A program made the position numbers and the translations under genes. A stretch of DNA of 64,000 nt from Alitta virens (lineage: Eukaryota > Annelida > Polychaeta > Phyllodocida > Nereididae): contig OW028573.1 of NCBI GenBank assembly GCA_932294295.1, forward strand, positions 53,166,329 to 53,230,328, in the 5' to 3' direction. A model generated the notes under the pieces. It ran no database searches. It was given only the letters and a program-made list of their open reading frames with translations, and was not told where the DNA came from. Shown here one piece after another: positions 60,680 through 64,000 of this stretch; position 1 is the first letter of the stretch; each line of letters starts with the position of its first letter.

Positions 60680-61920
60680 TCAAAGAAAACTAAATTTGTT
60701 TATAAAGGAAGAAGACCCACATACTGTTAAGTGGTCAGTAAAACAAATATGTTAAAGCCAAAACAAATCAGATAAATTGCAGAGGCTAATTTCATTATAA
60801 TGATGGAGTACTTGCGTAAATGTCATGCAGACTTATCTGACCTGATGGTAATTGGGTAATGTGACATTTCGTATCTCCCTCAGGTAACATTGCAAAATGC
60901 TTTCTGGTATTTTTCACAGATGTAAAATATTGTCAATTTAATGGTATTCAATAACCATAAGCTGTAATTTCAGAGGGAATTCATACTAAAAGTTTATCCA
61001 TGCAGCAACAAATACACTGTTGAAGATATGCTGTTTGCAAAAGTAAACCTTCTGTTTTTCAGGTTGAGCATCAATACATAACTTGCTAGATAATTGTGTA
61101 TGTTTCTTAATTAGGTCAGGAAGAACTGGCACCTCCCAAATCTACTAAAGGACTTCAACAAACACACACGAATATTCTGTGGAACTGCAGATGAAATTAA
61201 CAAGATCTTGTCTGATATGGTTACATTTCGTCATACACCGGTATATGCATATGAAGGTTGACTGTATTATGTTCTGTTGCTGAATGATGGTCAATGAATG
61301 AAACCAACATTATCAAATTGCTTCAAATTGCATCACAGTTCATTGGAATATTTCCCAGGTTTTGCAACCTTCTAAACTAGTGCTTAACTTGGCTTTAAAC
61401 CATTATATTAGTAGAACGTGATCAGCTAAAATGTTGTAAATAGTATTTACTTGTTGGGTCCATGTGCTGCCATTGAGTTAAAATGACAAAAAAAAAGTAT
61501 AGCATTGCACGTATAATGCCGAATTGGATGTTTACCCTGCATCTATACCAGTGAAGACTTGGCCTTGCCAGGTTACATCGTACAGCAAACTCTCATACAG
61601 GTTATGGATGATCTGAATGGTTTTATGTTACATTGATGGTCCAAATTAAGTGAATCTGGGATTTTCCAGGGTGATACTGGACCACACATTATATGCGTAG
61701 TTTGCTGGGTTTTCCTGATGAAAAGGATGCAGTTCTCGGTGGCACTGCGGTGAGGAAGTTGGTTATTTACAAACCTGTCCATTTATCTGGCTAAGAGTAG
61801 ACTTTTACACCCACTAGTTCTATTGTGAGTGTGAGCTGGTGTTCTTTCTGGATTTGCAATGGAAGATGTATGCAGTACAAAAGAAAGGCTTGCATACAAA
61901 ACACGAGTAACTGAAGATGG
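60680..61920. other. Non-coding interval
   Basis: I see no repeat partner, element ends or coding motif in this stretch. Confidence 0.4.
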
Positions 61921-61926
61921 TCTGGG

Positions 61927-62033
61927 TACCCAGATAGCATTCCAAATCGGCCAGCATCGTTTCCACATAGGTCACTGTCGTAACAACATCGTATTAACAT
62001 CGCAGACTTCCGATTTGGAATGCTATCTGGGTA
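61927..62033 (+). mobile_element. 107-bp fold-back element with perfect 24-bp inverted ends
   Basis: tacccagatagcattccaaa... (61927-61950) and its exact reverse complement (62010-62033) enclose 59 bases. Outside, gatggtc and gaccatc extend the pairing with a short interruption. It could be a tiny MITE or a hairpin-forming repeat. No target duplication is seen. Confidence 0.8.
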
Positions 62034-62039
62034 TGACCA

Positions 62040-62734
62040 TCTGTAGTATAAGTGAAATAATGCTGTTATTATATATAATATTAAGATAAAACTTTTTTTA
62101 AGCAGATATATTAATCTTAATAAATAGATTAGTATATTGCTTTTTAAAAACATTAATCCCGAATAATCCGTTAAATATATTCAATTTCAAGCAGATTATG
62201 CAATATGGTGTCAAAAATCTCATCTGGATTGGGGTGGTTCTTAGTATAGGTCGAGATGGTATCGGGTCATATATTGGATAACTTTTAAAAAGCAAGTATA
62301 CCTCAGATCCTAAAACTGACCACATCTTATTGACGTCCTTTGTTAAGGCTGTCCAATAGTTTGTTGGTATTGAATGAGAAAGTTTCATATGTATATGTTT
62401 GCAAACGTGTGGGGGCAGCAGTTTTCCGAATACTTTTGTGAACATAATTTGGCCTTGATTGTCTAATAAATTTAATCATCCAATACAAACACTCAAATAG
62501 AAAGCCTTAATAAAGGACTTCATAATCATGTATTCAGTTTTGTAATCTGGTGCATACTTTAAAGGGCTCTATGTACGCTGATTGTAAGCATCATATACAT
62601 GCAGATGCTTGGTGTCCTAATACTTTCTGAGGGCACAGCAAACTTGTGTATTCCAGGATGTCATATGTGAACACTTATCTATTTCACAATATGACTCTAA
62701 GGGTTAACGCAATAAATATGCCTCACTATGCTAA
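62040..62734. other. Non-coding interval
   Basis: Minus-strand frames at 61791-62153 and 62098-62445 are about 115-120 codons but have no motif, and the first runs through the fold-back element. Nothing else is recognised. Confidence 0.4.
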
Positions 62735-63090
62735 CGCTCAAAACAGCACTTATACTTTAACTAATACCAATGCTCCTGACTGCCTTAACTGGCTTCTAAT
62801 CTCAAGAGGCAGCTATGTCATTTGCAACAGCCAATCAGAATGCAGCTGAATACAAATTCCCTGAGCTTGATGGCAATTATTTTGCTAGTTTACCAGTAAG
62901 ACTTAAATACAAACAAATTTGCCAAATAGCCTATAGGTTGGCATATGGCATTGAATGTCTAACAGTGAAATTGCAGATTCCCAGCAAACAGGCAAATAAT
63001 TCCCCGAAAATAAGTGGTAAGTACCCATAAATAATGGAAGTTATTACTTAGAATATGCAGGAAAATTATTTTGTGTATAATATTTCCATT
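62735..63090 (-). repeat. Third, partial copy of the inverted-arm repeat
   Basis: Same orientation as arm 2. It shares tcaagaggcagc.atgtcatt, ttgcaacagccaatcagaat, gagcttgatggcaattattt and the gcatatggcattgaatgtct block with 60050-60220, then jumps to the block near 60410-60530 (aagtggtaagtacccataaa). About 190 bases present in arm 2 are missing. It is followed directly by unit-like sequence (epsilon). Confidence 0.82.
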
Positions 63091-63780
63091 TTTTTAGGTG
63101 ATACACTTATTTTAAATCTGAAATGTTTAGCCACCATGGTTGCTGTAATATTATCTCTTTTTAAATGGCACCCCTTAAAATGAAAAGGGAAACCAGGTGT
63201 GTTTTAGAGCAAGTGATTGCTATTCAATATAAAAAAAAGAAAAAAATTTGCACTATGACTTTTTATATCATGTGGTACCATAGTATTGTGTTGGTTCTTA
63301 AACTCTCATTAATTATGTAAAATATTTTCAACTGCATTTCTGAAAGCTATTGTGCATCACAGAAGAAATATTCACATACATCACTGCACCTTTGTCAATA
63401 TGTTTTTTCAACTGAATGGAAAATATGACTCATTGAAGACCATTGTGGTTGCTTACTGGGCTTTTTCTGTACAATTCTATTGGAACAATGTAATAATGTA
63501 TCACTGCAGCAAGGCTGTAACAAAGAAGCCCATTCATCAAACTGACTTTGTTTGAGATTTTCCTCTGCAGCTTGAGGTTATTGGAATTACTTAATTATTT
63601 ATATGGCGCTGTGGTTAGTCTGACGTTTTTAACGTGGTTTACAATCTATTTGAGATTATGGGATTAGTGAATAGAAGAGATAAAAAAAAAACAGATTGCA
63701 GTTTATCACCTGTCTTTGTAAACCTGTCACAAAGGAATTGCCATTTAATGTATTTTGTCATTTCTTACAGACGGCTTGAC
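63091..63780 (+). repeat. Unit epsilon: partial copy of the locus-wide unit
   Basis: 63115-63240 resembles 34360-34460 and 48820-48880 (tgaaatgtttagccaccatg, gaaaccaggtgtgtttt). 63360-63750 resembles 49100-49690. It is diverged and non-coding. The remaining bases to 64000 show a 120-codon frame without any recognised motif. Confidence 0.6.
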
Positions 63781-64000
63781 AACTGCCAACCTAGACGCCT
63801 TACATACAGCTTGTTAAGCATTTGCAATATCAGGTGCCTGCAAATATATCTGCCCCTCCTAAGGGCTTCAATTATCAAGGCCTTTAAGGCGATATACCTC
63901 CATCTTTCCTCTATGTCACATGTTCTCGTGTGGCCTAAAGGAAATAATATATCCTTTCTTATTGACAATAACACATCAAGCAAGATATGCTCGTAGTACT

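Noticed and set aside
61791..62153. 120-codon minus frame
   Set aside because: It reads straight through the perfect fold-back at 61927-62033, which is a repeat, not coding sequence.

Overview
The window looks like nuclear DNA of an animal, most likely a marine invertebrate. It is AT-rich (roughly two thirds A+T by eye) and has no operon-like coding. It holds non-LTR retrotransposon fragments of families known from cnidarians, molluscs, echinoderms and lancelets, a tRNA-headed SINE family with clean target-site duplications, several TIR elements, and a decayed Crypton-type tyrosine recombinase. I cannot name the species. I found no convincing intact host gene, tRNA, rRNA or CRISPR array. Almost all open frames of 60-120 codons are chance frames; the longest (239 codons) is a retrotransposon fragment.

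Layout. The window is a mosaic of duplications of one ancestral non-coding region. (1) 1-6158 is a head-to-tail tandem duplication with a 3,612-bp period whose copies look identical; the first copy starts left of the window. Its sequence continues to about 9780 (unit alpha). (2) About 10000-16250 holds lone repeats, a Crypton relic (11400-13012, minus strand) split by a 441-bp Mutator-like MITE, and a 1.37-kb repeat built of degenerate ~126-bp units. (3) 16300-19340 is one arm of an inverted duplication whose other arm is 58940-60675; only the first arm carries a 1,284-bp truncated LINE. (4) 20160-26070 (unit beta, left half) is a diverged copy of alpha with an added ~950-bp inverted segment and a 632-bp TIR element. 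(5) 26071-36187 and 36188-46853 (beta and gamma) are a ~10-kb direct tandem duplication differing by small indels and by insertions unique to one copy. (6) 46854-64000 holds older fragments of the same unit (delta, epsilon), two SINEs, a 1,225-bp TIR element with a second element inside it, two more small inverted-repeat elements, and a third partial copy of the inverted arm.

What it adds up to. The paralogous segments act as filled/empty pairs. In several cases the same site can be read with and without an insertion inside this one window: the LINE at 17579, the SINE at 34798, the LINE tail at 43485 and the TIR element at 25240. This fixes insertion boundaries and relative ages without outside data. 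The best candidates for undescribed biology are the TIR elements with internal GC-rich subrepeats (25240-25871 and 52220-53444) and the locus-scale duplication. No new functional system with intact coding capacity is visible.
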